Of a DNA stretch of 39,969 bases, positions 16,469 through 25,996 are shown piece by piece. The notes beneath the pieces were generated by a model that was not told the origin of the DNA, did no database searches, and saw nothing but the letters and a program-made list of their open reading frames with translations. Made by a program: the position numbers and the translations under genes. The stretch's first letter is position 1. Each line of letters opens with the position of its first letter. This DNA comes from Planctomycetota bacterium (lineage in GTDB: Bacteria; Planctomycetota; Planctomycetia; Gemmatales; Gemmataceae), in contig JAKOSN010000019.1 in NCBI GenBank assembly GCA_029777335.1, positions 1 to 39,969 of the forward strand. The letters are read 5' to 3'.

Positions 16469-17911
16469 ATGGAGCGCAGCGAGAGGCTATACCATGAGAA
16501 GCCTGGATCCGTCTATCCCGTGGAATGCGAGCACCGAGCTGCCATGCATCACGTTGATCTGCAAGAATCCTCCTCGGTCCGGACAAGTGATCTCCCCTGG
16601 TGGCGTGAACTGACCGGTTATCACTGGTTTGTGCTGATTGTTGCCGCCCTGGGCTGGCTGGCCGACTGCATGGATCAGCAGCTCTTTCTGATGGCGCGCG
16701 TTCCCGCCATGCGCGATCTGCTCAAGCCAGGCCAGGATGTCACCGAATACTCGGGGTATGCGACCTCGTGGTTTTTGCTGGGGTGGGCGACAGGGGGGCT
16801 GATCTTTGGCGTCCTCGGAGATCGGCTTGGGCGAGCCAAGACCATGTTGCTGACCATTCTCATGTACTCGCTCTGCACAGGGCTGAGTGCGCTGAGTGTC
16901 AGCTTTTATGATTTCGCCTTTTATCGCTTTTTGACCGGCCTGGGAGTGGGGGGAGAGTTTGCGGTTGGGGTTGCTCTGGTGGCAGAGGTGATGCCCCACC
17001 GTGCGCGCCCCTATGCGCTCGGCTTGCTCCAGGCTCTCTCGGCCATCGGCAATATCGCGGCTGCCCTGATCAACCTGGGAATGGGGAAACTGGCCTCCTC
17101 GGGAGTGATCGAAGGGAGCAGTGCCTGGCGATGGTTGTTCGTGGTGGGGGCGGTCCCCGCGTTGCTGGCGATTGTGATTCGCCGGCGCCTCAAGGAACCA
17201 GAACAGTGGCAGGAGGCCGTCAAGAGCGGCGGGGTGAAGAAGGCCGGTTCCTATGCCGAACTCTTCGGAGATCCGCGCTGGCGGCAGCGCGCGATTGTCG
17301 GCCTGATTCTGGCCTCGGCGGGTGTGATCGGTTTGTGGGGGATTGGGTTTTTCAGTTACGATCTGCTCCAGATGGTGTTGCGGAAACGGTTCGTGGCCGC
17401 GGGGATGGACGAGGAGGCCATTCGCTCCAACCTCGTCTTCTGGGTGAGCATGACCTCGGTGGTCCAGAACCTGGGGGGATTCCTGGGCGTGTATTCGTTT
17501 AGCATCGTCACGCACTACACGGGACGCCGGCCGGCGTTTGCAGTCTCCTTTGTGCTCGCTTTGCTGAGCACGGCGTTTGTCTTCTGGAATCTCAAGGATT
17601 TTGCCGACATCTTCTGGATGGTGCCGATCATGGGGTTCTGCCAACTGGCCCTCTTCGGCGGCTATGCCATCTACTTCCCCGAACTCTTTCCCACGCGCCT
17701 GCGCAGCACCGGGACCTCGTTCTGCTATAATGTCGGTCGCTATGTGGCCGTGCCGGGGCCGACCATTCTGGGCGTTTTGACCACGACGGTCTTTGCCCAG
17801 CAATCGGAACCGCTCCGTTACGCCGGTGTGACGATGTGCGCCGTCTTCCTGATTGGTCTGTTGGCGTTGCCCTTCGCCCCGGAAACCAAGGGGCAACCAT
17901 TGCCTGAATGA
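16469..17911 (+). CDS. Major facilitator superfamily transporter (sugar/sialate-porter style)
   Basis: The product has 480 residues from ATG 16469; an in-frame ATG at 16544 giving 455 residues is equally plausible, since the first membrane helix begins only after WWRELTGYHWF. About twelve membrane segments are visible. Family marks are motif A in the loop after helix 2 (GDRLGRAKT), VMPHRARPYALG after helix 4, a large central cytoplasmic loop (RRRLKEPEQWQEAVKS), and PELFPTRLRSTGTSFCYNVG near the C-terminal bundle, typical of the sugar-porter/NanT-like branch. It probably imports an organic solute with protons; the substrate is unknown. It is followed after 12 bases by a small gene in the same direction. 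The longer open frame reaching back to 15920 overlaps proC and is not coding. Confidence 0.9.
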   Translation: MERSERLYHEKPGSVYPVECEHRAAMHHVDLQESSSVRTSDLPWWRELTGYHWFVLIVAALGWLADCMDQQLFLMARVPAMRDLLKPGQDVTEYSGYATSWFLLGWATGGLIFGVLGDRLGRAKTMLLTILMYSLCTGLSALSVSFYDFAFYRFLTGLGVGGEFAVGVALVAEVMPHRARPYALGLLQALSAIGNIAAALINLGMGKLASSGVIEGSSAWRWLFVVGAVPALLAIVIRRRLKEPEQWQEAVKSGGVKKAGSYAELFGDPRWRQRAIVGLILASAGVIGLWGIGFFSYDLLQMVLRKRFVAAGMDEEAIRSNLVFWVSMTSVVQNLGGFLGVYSFSIVTHYTGRRPAFAVSFVLALLSTAFVFWNLKDFADIFWMVPIMGFCQLALFGGYAIYFPELFPTRLRSTGTSFCYNVGRYVAVPGPTILGVLTTTVFAQQSEPLRYAGVTMCAVFLIGLLALPFAPETKGQPLPE

Positions 17912-17923
17912 GAGAGGACCGTT

Positions 17924-18175
17924 GTGAGCACCCCCGACTGGTTGCAAACGCGCGGCGGAGAACTACGTGCCAGCAAGGATGGACATTCCTGGACCGCCTA
18001 TTTCGCAGGGTTGCCGCAGTATTTGCTCGAACCCTTGCCCGCTGGCGGCAAGTTCTACTGTCGCGTGACCCACACCATCAATGGCAAGCGACTGGAGAGT
18101 AACGCGACCTACGAAGGGCGAGAAGCCGCACTCCAGGGCGGATTGACCGAACTGCGCAACGCCCTCGGCTGGTGA
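17924..18175 (+). CDS. Small conserved-looking protein of unknown function (83 residues)
   Basis: GTG start with AGAGG 6 bases upstream and only 12 bases after the MFS stop, so it is almost certainly co-transcribed with the transporter. The product is soluble with no signal peptide; it has a central strand-like pattern (GKFYCRVTHTINGKRLES) and ends in an amphipathic segment (LQGGLTELRNALGW). No family is recognised. Its position suggests a link to the transporter or to its substrate, but that is only inference from neighbourhood. Confidence 0.7.
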   Translation: MSTPDWLQTRGGELRASKDGHSWTAYFAGLPQYLLEPLPAGGKFYCRVTHTINGKRLESNATYEGREAALQGGLTELRNALGW

Positions 18176-18190
18176 GAGACGCGGTCCTGT

Positions 18191-18907
18191 TCACTCCGAC
18201 TCGACCACACTGCGCAAAATCTCGCGCTTCCAGTCGGGACGGTGGATCGGCCAGCCCTGCACGGTCCAGCCCTCGGCGCGCAGTACGCGGGGTTCGCTCG
18301 CCTGGTGCACCTGCTGCTGACAAGCGCGCTCCACGGCTTCGAGCACCTTGCGCGTGCGCCAGGTGTTGCTCCGGCGGCGCTGAACGCGATCATTATCCAC
18401 GATGGTGATGATGCAGGGCGCCGGCAGATCGAGCAGCCGCCAGGCAAGCACCTCGTGGCTAGCGGTGCGAAAGTGCGCCTTGAGCTGAAGCAGATCGTAC
18501 CCACACTCCACCGCCATCGTCCGCAGCCATGGCGTGGGCACCAGCAGATGATCGGCGAAGAGATTCGCCAGCGCTTCGCCCATCATCGGTCGGGTCTGGC
18601 CCGGCTCGATGCCCAGGCGCTGGAGGAGTTCGCTCTTGAAGTGTTCGCCGATCTCGTGGGCGATCGTCCACTGATGGCGCTCCTCCGTTGGTTCAGGACG
18701 CAGGAAGATCATCGGGCTGCCTGCCACGCGCTGCGCCCGACCGCGTTGTTGCTGGCGCCGATCAAGACAGACACTCATGCGCAGATGTCCCTGCGCCAGC
18801 GCGATGGCATCGACCGGTGGCTGTTCGATCCGGGCCTCCGTGAGCAGTTGCGTGACGAACTCCTCGATGTGCTGGAGCACTTCCTCGCGCGACAGATCCT
18901 CCCTCAT
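18191..18907 (-). CDS. ImmA/IrrE-family metallopeptidase-like protein with altered HExxH
   Basis: The protein has 238 residues. A helical N-terminus (about 1-45) precedes the peptidase-like core with AHEIGEHF at residues 83-90 and the downstream family helix EALANLFADHLLVP (residues 111-124), whose E111 corresponds to the third metal ligand. ImmA/IrrE proteins cleave or activate repressors, for example phage-type HTH repressors or DdrO-type regulators. Here H84 and E85 are present but the residue four after H84 is E88, with a His only at 89, so the canonical HExxH is not met. ATG 18907 has GGAGG 6 bases upstream, which fixes the start. No HTH repressor gene is adjacent. It is convergent with the 83-residue gene. 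Confidence 0.82.
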   Translation of the reverse strand: MREDLSREEVLQHIEEFVTQLLTEARIEQPPVDAIALAQGHLRMSVCLDRRQQQRGRAQRVAGSPMIFLRPEPTEERHQWTIAHEIGEHFKSELLQRLGIEPGQTRPMMGEALANLFADHLLVPTPWLRTMAVECGYDLLQLKAHFRTASHEVLAWRLLDLPAPCIITIVDNDRVQRRRSNTWRTRKVLEAVERACQQQVHQASEPRVLRAEGWTVQGWPIHRPDWKREILRSVVESE

Positions 18908-19061
18908 TCGGCACCTCCGTGGTTAGTTCCACGCCTCTGTCTCGTATAAACATCAGGGCGCGCCTCTGCCAGGTCCGTTGCCCGTGGCGTTCTCCCTTGT
19001 GTTCCCCCCGCCGGGATCACACAATGGAATAGGTTTCTGGCCTCTTATCCGGAGATTGCGC

Positions 19062-22000
19062 ATGCTCAGGCCAACCAGTGCGTCGCGATGGCTCATCGTG
19101 GTTCTCGGAGTGCTTGGGCCCTTTCTCTCTCTGGCGGCCGCCGACTCCCCGGTCCCACGAGGTCCCTCTCACGAGCCCGCGCCCTATCGCTACGATCCGG
19201 GCCAGTGGAAAAAGGTGCCCGCCGAATTTCTCGACGATGCGCCCGCCTGTGTGCTCTACAGCTGCACCAACCACCTGATTGAACCCGATGGCACCGTGGA
19301 GAGCATCACGCATGATATCACGCGTCTCAACTCGCGCAAGGCGATCGAGACGCTGGGCGAATACACTTTTATCAGCTATGACCCGTCGTATCAGAAAGTG
19401 ATCCTCAACGAGGCGCGGATTCACAAGCCGAATGGCCAGATCATTCCCGTGGAGGCGAAGAGTATTCAGGTCCGCGATGTGCGCACGGATTATCTGGTCT
19501 ACGATCAATCCAAGCAGGTGATTCTGTCGTTCCCTGGTCTGCAGGTCGGCGATGTTTACGAGGTCAAGTGGACCCTTCGCGGCAAACACCCCGAGTATGG
19601 CGGGCAGTGGTTCACCCGCTATGGCTTTGGCGCGGACAAGTATCCCGTTGTCCTTGATGAGTTCCGCGTTCGCCTCCCGAAGAACAAAACCTTTTCGCAC
19701 GATTCGACAGGGAAGAAACTCAAACCAACCGTGACCGAGGACAGGGACACGCGGACCTATCACTGGAGCATGGCCAACGTCCCCACCCTGTTGCCGCGCG
19801 ATGAGGATCTCCCCTCGAAGGATTATTTTCGCACCCTGGTCGTTTGCTCGACCTTTGGCACCTGGAAGGAAGTGGCCGAGTGGGAGAAACGCCTGCTGCG
19901 CGAGTGCTGGGAATGTACTCCCGAGATCAAGAAGATTGTCGCCGAGGTGACCCGGGGGATGACCGATCCGGTCGCGAAGGCGCGCGCCCTGACCTACTGG
20001 GTGCGAAGCAATATCCGCTATGTTTCGGCGGGCGAAAAACATGACTACACTCCGCATCGTCCCGCCGCGGTGCTGAGCAATCGTCATGGCGACTGCAAGG
20101 ATGGCTCGCAATTGCTGGCGGTGATGCTGCGTCAGGCGGGGATCGAAGCCTCGCTGGTCACCCTGTGCACCCGCAACCATGGCCAGATTCTTGAGTCGGT
20201 TCCCTCGCCGTGGGGGTCCCATGCGATGGTGATGGCGACGATCCACGGCAAGAATCACTGGATCGACACCACGGCCCCGCTGCCGGCGTGGGATTTCCTC
20301 CCGACCTCCGACCGTGATCGCGTTTGTTACGTGACCAACGAGAGCGGGCTGCGCCTGATGCGCACCCCTGCGCTGACCCCCGAGGAAAACTGGATCGAGC
20401 AAACCACCGAGGTGACGGTGGGGGTCGATGGGAGTTCCCGCTCGGTGCGTCAGGCAACCTATCACGGGCTGTCAGCGCTGCTGCACCGCGAGAAGTGGCA
20501 TGAGGAACCCGAGGGCGAACGACGACGTGTGGTGGCGGCCAAGTTGCAGGATAGCAACAGCCGGGTGCGTTTGTCGTGGCTGGAGATCGAGGAAGCCTCC
20601 CTCCGCGATTTTGATCGTCCGGTCCAGGCGCGGATTGAGTATCTCACGCCGGATCACTTTGTTGGCACGAACGAACTTGAAGGAACGGTTTCGGACAGCT
20701 ATGTGTGGAATTATCTGCTGGGCTACACGCCGGGCTACGAGCGAACCGCACCGATGGAGTTATGGGAGCCGTTCGAGTCACGGCATCGGTTCATCGTGCA
20801 TGCGCCGCCCGGGTACGAGTTTCTCGGCGCACCCTCGGAAAAACATTTCACCTCGCGCTGGGGCTCCTTCACGCGCAAGGGGAAGGTGCTCGACAAGACC
20901 TATCGCACGGTGCAGGTCGATCTCACGCTGCGCATTGAACGCACGCTGATCGAGCCCAGGGATTTCGACGAGTTTCGCGATTTTCATCGGCAAGTCTCGA
21001 ACAACTATCGCGGCTGGCTCACCCTGGAGAAGGTTCAGAACCCCAAGCACATTCCTGAACTGGAAGCTCTGGTTCGCCTCGATCCGGAAGCCACCGCCTA
21101 CGCCATCACGCTGGCCAACCTGTATCGCAAGCAGGAGAAGCCCGAGGAGGCGCGACGTGTGCTTCAATTCGCTCTGCAGTATCGACCCCAGGACGGCGCG
21201 CTCTGGGAGCAGATCGTCGGAATGTCCCCCAATCCTGCCGAGGAAGAGAAGCAACTGCGTGAGTTGATCAAGCGGTTCCCCGACGAACCCCGGCACGCGC
21301 TCGCGCTGGGAACACTGTTGACCGATCGCGGCCAGCAGCGCGAGGCGACCGAGGTGCTCAAGGCGATCCAGAGCAAGGGCACCATGGCGATGCAGAGCCA
21401 GGTCAATCTCCAACTGGCTCGCAGCGCCTATCATCAACAGCAGTACGAACTGGCGCGACTCTACCTGACGATGGCGGGATTGCTGGAGGCGAAGACCACG
21501 AACACGGTTGAGGCGAACGTCCTGAAGGCGCGCATCTTCGAGGGGCAGAAGAAACCGACCGACGCCATCGACGCCTACAACGACGCCCTGAAACTCGATC
21601 CAAAGGCGGAGGCGCCCCTGCTGGGGTTAATTCGGTTACATCTCGCCGCCAGGCAGCACAGCGAGGCCTTGCAACAGTTGATGCGCTATGTGCTCGCGGT
21701 GGACAGGAATGGGCCCGGGCTGGTACGGGCGGCCGACTTCGCCTTGCAGCTGCAGGCCCCCGATCTTGCGCTCGCCCTCGCTCGCCGTGCCCGGACAGCG
21801 GGTGCTGCGCAGGGAGCCGACCGCATCCTGGGGTTGATTGATCTGCGGCGCGGACGGATGGAGGAGGCGGCGACCCATCTGGCGCGCGCAGGCAACGATC
21901 CTGAAGTGCTCGCGGGGTTGCTGCGCGCGCAACTCAGACTGGGGGATCTGACCGGAGCGGAGAAAACGATCGCGCGCGTGGCGACGCTGCCGGCCCCCGG

Positions 22001-22589
22001 ACCAACCTTGAAGGTTCTCTGCGAGGGAGCGCAGGCTCTCCTTCAGAAACGGCAGACCTATCTGAAAGAACTGGCTCCCCGTGCTGCGAAACAACCGAGT
22101 TGCCAGAGTGCGATTGATCGTTATCTCTGTGCCGAGGTGGCCTTTAACTCCGGGGAATCGGCCAGCACGGTGGAAGGGCTGCTCAACGAGTCGCTGAGCA
22201 CTGGGGTGGAACTCGCCGCCGCCCGTGCCCTGCGTGCTCAGTTGCAACTGCAAAAAGGCCAGTTGCAGCGCGCTCTGAGCGAGGCGGAGAAGGCGCTCAA
22301 GCTTGGCCCGCGGGAGGCGCGCGCTTGGTATGTGCGCGGCCGAGTCCGACTCGAACGCGGCCGCCTGGAGTCTCTGGGAGATCTGCTGCGGGCGGTTGAA
22401 CTCAGCCAGCGGCGCGAGCCGGTTTATCTGCATGGGCTGGCTGAGGCACAGTATCAGGCGGGTGAAAAAGAAGCCGCGCGAACTTCGCTGCGGGAGGCCC
22501 TGAAACTTCGGCCCACACCGGAATGGCTCGATCTGCTCGCTGAGTGGGAAAAAGCCCTGGGAACCACCGGGGCGCGCATAGAAAGGTGA
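19062..22589 (+). CDS. Exported DUF3857 - transglutaminase-like - TPR protein
   Basis: The product has 1175 residues. A signal peptide (WLIVVLGVLGPFLSLAAA, ending near residue 27) is followed by a DUF3857 domain (about 60-240), a transglutaminase-core domain (about 285-405), a beta-rich DUF3857-associated region, and a long TPR array from about 690 to the end (for example EARRVLQFALQYRPQDGALW). The cysteine-protease-like triad is intact: C345 in HGDCKDGS, H387 in SHAMVM, D402 in WIDTTA. The family is predicted to cleave or cross-link peptides at the cell surface; no substrate is established. GGAG lies 7 bases before ATG 19062, fixing the start; the upstream extension lacks signal-like sequence. 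The stop is four bases before the next gene, so the two form an operon. Confidence 0.92.
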   Translation: MLRPTSASRWLIVVLGVLGPFLSLAAADSPVPRGPSHEPAPYRYDPGQWKKVPAEFLDDAPACVLYSCTNHLIEPDGTVESITHDITRLNSRKAIETLGEYTFISYDPSYQKVILNEARIHKPNGQIIPVEAKSIQVRDVRTDYLVYDQSKQVILSFPGLQVGDVYEVKWTLRGKHPEYGGQWFTRYGFGADKYPVVLDEFRVRLPKNKTFSHDSTGKKLKPTVTEDRDTRTYHWSMANVPTLLPRDEDLPSKDYFRTLVVCSTFGTWKEVAEWEKRLLRECWECTPEIKKIVAEVTRGMTDPVAKARALTYWVRSNIRYVSAGEKHDYTPHRPAAVLSNRHGDCKDGSQLLAVMLRQAGIEASLVTLCTRNHGQILESVPSPWGSHAMVMATIHGKNHWIDTTAPLPAWDFLPTSDRDRVCYVTNESGLRLMRTPALTPEENWIEQTTEVTVGVDGSSRSVRQATYHGLSALLHREKWHEEPEGERRRVVAAKLQDSNSRVRLSWLEIEEASLRDFDRPVQARIEYLTPDHFVGTNELEGTVSDSYVWNYLLGYTPGYERTAPMELWEPFESRHRFIVHAPPGYEFLGAPSEKHFTSRWGSFTRKGKVLDKTYRTVQVDLTLRIERTLIEPRDFDEFRDFHRQVSNNYRGWLTLEKVQNPKHIPELEALVRLDPEATAYAITLANLYRKQEKPEEARRVLQFALQYRPQDGALWEQIVGMSPNPAEEEKQLRELIKRFPDEPRHALALGTLLTDRGQQREATEVLKAIQSKGTMAMQSQVNLQLARSAYHQQQYELARLYLTMAGLLEAKTTNTVEANVLKARIFEGQKKPTDAIDAYNDALKLDPKAEAPLLGLIRLHLAARQHSEALQQLMRYVLAVDRNGPGLVRAADFALQLQAPDLALALARRARTAGAAQGADRILGLIDLRRGRMEEAATHLARAGNDPEVLAGLLRAQLRLGDLTGAEKTIARVATLPAPGPTLKVLCEGAQALLQKRQTYLKELAPRAAKQPSCQSAIDRYLCAEVAFNSGESASTVEGLLNESLSTGVELAAARALRAQLQLQKGQLQRALSEAEKALKLGPREARAWYVRGRVRLERGRLESLGDLLRAVELSQRREPVYLHGLAEAQYQAGEKEAARTSLREALKLRPTPEWLDLLAEWEKALGTTGARIER

Positions 22590-22593
22590 GGCG

Positions 22594-23010
22594 ATGTTGC
22601 AACTGAGGCGGATTCGCATCCCTGCGATGGCGGTGGTGTTGCTGAGCGTGGCAACCCTCTGGGCCGACGAGAAAAAGAAGGAAACGGTTACCGGGACGAT
22701 TGAGTTTCAGCAGAAACCAACCTTCGCCAGGGAGACGATCGCCGAGGTGAAAATCCTCGATGTCTCGCTGGCCGATGCGCCCGCGGTCACCATCGGCATG
22801 CAGACGATCAAGAACCTCAAGGAGGGGCCGATTCCCTTTGCGATCCCGTATGATCCGGGGTTGATCAAGCCCGGGCACCGTTACAGTTTGGGGGTGCGCA
22901 TCACGACCAAGGGCAGACTCGACTACATCAACGACACCTCGATTCCGATACTCGCCAACGGTGCGCCGAGCAAAAACGTCAAGGCTCCGGTCAAGCAAAT
23001 CAAGCGCTAA
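22594..23010 (+). CDS. Exported YbaY/YscW-like small beta protein
   Basis: The product has 138 residues, with a signal peptide (IPAMAVVLLSVATLWA, cleavage near residue 24) followed by a compact beta domain. The mature part begins with a charged DEKKKETV and reads as a sequence of strands: VTGTIEFQQKP, IAEVKILDVSLADAPAVTIG, FAIPYDPGLIKPGHRYSLGV and the closing cationic KAPVKQIKR. This matches the YbaY/type III secretion lipoprotein-like (PF09619) pattern, in which a VxGxI strand precedes LxDVSLADAP. There is no lipobox Cys, so it is probably soluble in the periplasm. GGTGAGG lies just before ATG 22594, and the gene is translationally linked to the DUF3857 gene. Function unknown. Confidence 0.8.
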   Translation: MLQLRRIRIPAMAVVLLSVATLWADEKKKETVTGTIEFQQKPTFARETIAEVKILDVSLADAPAVTIGMQTIKNLKEGPIPFAIPYDPGLIKPGHRYSLGVRITTKGRLDYINDTSIPILANGAPSKNVKAPVKQIKR

Positions 23011-23119
23011 TTTGCTGCGCGGGCGTGCGGCCAGGAGAGAACGTGAGAATCCCACGGGCTCCAGAGGCTGACCGCCCGCGCCAGCACGAGCAGGACACCC
23101 CCTCTTCTCAGCAGAGCAG

Positions 23120-23168
23120 GAATCTCGGGAAAAAACCGCGGATTCATGCTTGCTCCGTGTCTTTTTTT
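23120..23168 (+). terminator. Possible terminator of the DUF3857-YbaY operon
   Basis: GAATC...CGG / CCG...GATTC (23120-23145) forms an interrupted stem around an A-rich loop, followed 16 bases later by a run of seven T (23162-23168). The distance between stem and T-run is too long for a classic terminator, so confidence is low. Confidence 0.25.
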
Positions 23169-23307
23169 CTCCTATGGTTCTTGCGGACGCCCTTTGTGCT
23201 CAGCGGACCTTCGCTCGATCCTCCGGGCGGCTGCGACTTTTGATGTCGGGTCGTCCTCAGTCTCTCTCTCGTCTCCGGAGTGATCCTGGCAACTCGTGTG
23301 AACGTTC

Positions 23308-23335
23308 CCTCCGCCAACCCCGTCCCCGGCGGAGG
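23308..23335 (+). repeat. 8-bp inverted repeat in the subtilase leader
   Basis: CCTCCGCC / GGCGGAGG, loop 12, perfect. It lies 49 bases before the subtilase start and just upstream of a TACAAT hexamer. It could terminate read-through from upstream, be an operator for the subtilase gene, or be structural only. Confidence 0.35.
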
Positions 23336-23383
23336 TCATGGGTGCATACAATAACAGCGACCTGAATCGAGAGGATCTGGAAC

Positions 23384-25969
23384 ATGCGCCAGATGACTCG
23401 TCGTCGGGGGCCTGGGACGACGGTTCGCTCCCCGCGAACCCGGCTCACCGTGGAACAACTTGAAGATCGCAACCTGCTCTCTGTGACCGCTCCGATGGTC
23501 GATGCTCCGATCACTGATCGCATCACCGTAACCGACGTCTCTGGTGCTGTTCATGCGGTCCAGGTTCAGACGGGGATGACGGTGGAGCAGACCCTGGCCG
23601 AGTATCAGAATTCTCCGGACGTGCTCTCCGCGGAACCGGATTACATGGTCAATGCCGCGGTCCTTCCCAACGATACGTACTTCAACAACCTCTATGGCAT
23701 GCGCAACACCGGCCAGACCGGAGGCACCGCCGACGCCGACATCGATGCCGATCAGGCCTGGGATGTCAACACCGGCAGCCTCAAGGTGGTGGTCGGCATC
23801 ATCGACACGGGAATCGATTACACCCATATCGATCTTTATCGAAACATCTGGATCAACCAGGGTGAAATTCCCACGGGGTTGAATCTGGTCGATGCGGATA
23901 GCGATGGCCTGATCACCTTCTGGGATCTCAATAACGCTGCCAACAGCGGGAAGGTGGCGGACCTCAACGGCAATAACTACATCGACGCCTACGATCTGCT
24001 GCACAACCCCACCTGGGCCAATGGGGTGGACAACGACCACAATGGCTATGTCGATGACATTGTCGGCTGGGATTTCGTCAACAACGACAACGATCCATTT
24101 GACGATAACTCGCACGGGACGCACGTGGCGGGGACGATCGGCGCCACGGGAGACAACGGCACCGGTGTGGTCGGAGTGAACTGGCAAGTCCAGATGGCGG
24201 CCCTGAAGTTCCTGAACGCCTCGGGGAGTGGTTATCTGAGCGATGCCGTCAGGGCACTGAATTACGCGGTCGCCAACGGGATCACGATCAGCAATAACAG
24301 CTGGGGTGGTGGGGGATACAGTTCCTCGCTGGCGACCGCGATCAGCAATGCACGCAATGCCGGGCACATTTTTGTCGCGGCGGCGGGGAACGCGGGCACC
24401 AACAACGACACCACGCCCAGTTATCCGGCCAGCTACGGGTACGACAACATGATCGCCGTGGCTGCCACGGACAGCAAGGACACGCTCGCTTCCTTCTCGA
24501 ACTATGGGGCAAACAGTGTGGATATCGCCGCACCCGGAGTGAGCATCCTGAGCACCATTCCAGGGAACAAGTACGCCTATTATAGCGGCACCTCGATGGC
24601 GACTCCGCATGTGACGGGGGTGGTGGCTCTGCTCAAGGCCCAGAATCCCACGTTGAGTTACAGCGAGATTATCAGCAAGGTCCTCGCCAACGTCGATACG
24701 CTCTCCAACCTCTCTGGGAAGGTCGCGACCAGCGGACGGTTGAATGCGTACAAGGCCGTCAACGCCACGCCCCCCCCAGGTGACACCACGGGCCCACGAG
24801 TTCTCACTGCGGTCGCCAACGGCACGAACTCGGTGAACAGTGTGCGCGTGACCTTCAGCGAGGCGATCAATCTGAACAGTTTCACCACGCAGGATATTAC
24901 CAACTTCCTCGGCGCAGGAGGGAGCATCCGTGTGACGGGGGTGGTGGCAGTGCAGGGTTCGGGGAACAAGCAGTTCGACATCACCTTCGCCACGCAGACC
25001 ACGCCGGGCAGCTACAGTTTCGACCTGGGGCCCAACATCACGGATACCGCCGGCAACATCATGGACCAAAACGCGGACGGTATCAAAGGCGATGGCTACC
25101 ATGGGTCGTTCACGGTCACCGGGCCGACTCTCACTTTCCGCAACAACACGGCGCTGGCGATTCGCGATTATCAAACCACCAACTCGACGATCACCATCAA
25201 TCAGGATCTCACGATCGCCGATTTGAATGTCCAGGTGAACATCACCCACACCTACGATAGCGATCTGTACCTCGCTCTCACGCACGTGGACACCGGGACG
25301 ACGGTGATGCTGTTCAATCGGCGCGGAGGTTCGGGGGACAACCTCAGCAATACGATCTTCGACGACGAAGCCTCAACGGGGATCAACGCAGGGGCCGCAC
25401 CCTTTACCGGATCGTTCCGTCCCGAAGGGGCGCTGACAGCTTTCGAGGGGGAGAATGCCCGGGGCACCTGGCAACTCGCGGTAAGTGATTTGATGCGCTT
25501 CGATGTCGGGACGCTGAAATCCTGGTCGATGGTGATTCAGGCAGGTAGCGGAGTCACCGGACAGGGACTGGTGGAGAGTCCGCCGAGTGATGCACCGATC
25601 GCTGCCCAGGCTCCCCGAACGGAGGGAGTGCCGGTCCCGAGCATTTCGCCCAGGGCGACGCCTGCCCCATTGGGAGTGAGTGGCGTGCTGACGGCCTTTC
25701 TGGTCGGGACGCGCGAAACGGAGATGACGCCCTGGGGCACGATGCCTTTGCCACAGATCCCCGTCACAGGCTCGGGAGAGCGTGGATTTGCTCCGACCGT
25801 CCAGAGCGCCAGCGTTCCTCTCGCGAGCGCGCTCAACACCCCGTATGCATTTGTCCCGACCGGCGCGTCCTGTGCGGAGGAGGAGGCACTCTCCTCGGCG
25901 GATCCCGCTGTCCTGGAGGCGGTTCTGACGGCGATGGCCCAGGAAGCCGCCACGGCGGCAGAGGAGTAG
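23384..25969 (+). CDS. Secreted subtilisin-like (S8) protease with Ig-like and P domains
   Basis: The product has 861 residues. It starts with a cationic segment and the motif [13 protein letters not shown] (21-33), the planctomycete LEPR-XLL-type N-terminus of exported proteins. A short propeptide-like region (about 45-90, ending LSAEPDYMV) precedes the S8 catalytic domain (about 120-460) with D141 (IIDTGID), H244 (SHGTHVAG), oxyanion N336 (AAAGNAG) and S404 (GTSMATPH). Between Asp and His are three calcium-loop-like segments (D170-D181, D193-D204 and D216 onward). A SbsA-type Ig-like domain (about 465-575) and a proprotein-convertase P domain (about 580-725) follow, then a Pro/Ala-rich tail. 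AGAGG lies 9 bases before the ATG. It is inferred to be a secreted or surface peptidase for nutrient proteins. Confidence 0.95.
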   Translation: MRQMTRRRGPGTTVRSPRTRLTVEQLEDRNLLSVTAPMVDAPITDRITVTDVSGAVHAVQVQTGMTVEQTLAEYQNSPDVLSAEPDYMVNAAVLPNDTYFNNLYGMRNTGQTGGTADADIDADQAWDVNTGSLKVVVGIIDTGIDYTHIDLYRNIWINQGEIPTGLNLVDADSDGLITFWDLNNAANSGKVADLNGNNYIDAYDLLHNPTWANGVDNDHNGYVDDIVGWDFVNNDNDPFDDNSHGTHVAGTIGATGDNGTGVVGVNWQVQMAALKFLNASGSGYLSDAVRALNYAVANGITISNNSWGGGGYSSSLATAISNARNAGHIFVAAAGNAGTNNDTTPSYPASYGYDNMIAVAATDSKDTLASFSNYGANSVDIAAPGVSILSTIPGNKYAYYSGTSMATPHVTGVVALLKAQNPTLSYSEIISKVLANVDTLSNLSGKVATSGRLNAYKAVNATPPPGDTTGPRVLTAVANGTNSVNSVRVTFSEAINLNSFTTQDITNFLGAGGSIRVTGVVAVQGSGNKQFDITFATQTTPGSYSFDLGPNITDTAGNIMDQNADGIKGDGYHGSFTVTGPTLTFRNNTALAIRDYQTTNSTITINQDLTIADLNVQVNITHTYDSDLYLALTHVDTGTTVMLFNRRGGSGDNLSNTIFDDEASTGINAGAAPFTGSFRPEGALTAFEGENARGTWQLAVSDLMRFDVGTLKSWSMVIQAGSGVTGQGLVESPPSDAPIAAQAPRTEGVPVPSISPRATPAPLGVSGVLTAFLVGTRETEMTPWGTMPLPQIPVTGSGERGFAPTVQSASVPLASALNTPYAFVPTGASCAEEEALSSADPAVLEAVLTAMAQEAATAAEE

Positions 25970-25996
25970 TTCCTGGGAGAGGGTCGAGTACGGGAT

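Larger units (their letters stand above)
23011..23383 (+). other. 373-base intergenic region before the subtilase gene
   Basis: No gene is supported here; the open frames that cross it are short and lack ribosome sites. It holds a hairpin/T-run combination at 23120-23168, a pyrimidine-rich stretch (23200-23280), an 8-bp stem-loop at 23308-23335, and a TACAAT hexamer at 23347-23352 that could be a -10 element 31 bases before the subtilase ATG, although it has no recognisable -35 partner. Confidence 0.5.

Noticed and set aside
17724..17731. A perfect extended -10 sequence (TGCTATAAT) inside the MFS gene
   Set aside because: It encodes conserved transporter residues (Cys-Tyr-Asn), has no -35 partner, and lies 190 bases from the next start; probably chance, although an internal promoter for the 83-residue gene cannot be excluded.
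23336..25285. A 649-codon open frame opposite the subtilase gene
   Set aside because: It mirrors the codon pattern of the subtilase on the other strand, has a Val/Ile/Asp-biased composition without domains, and no ribosome site.
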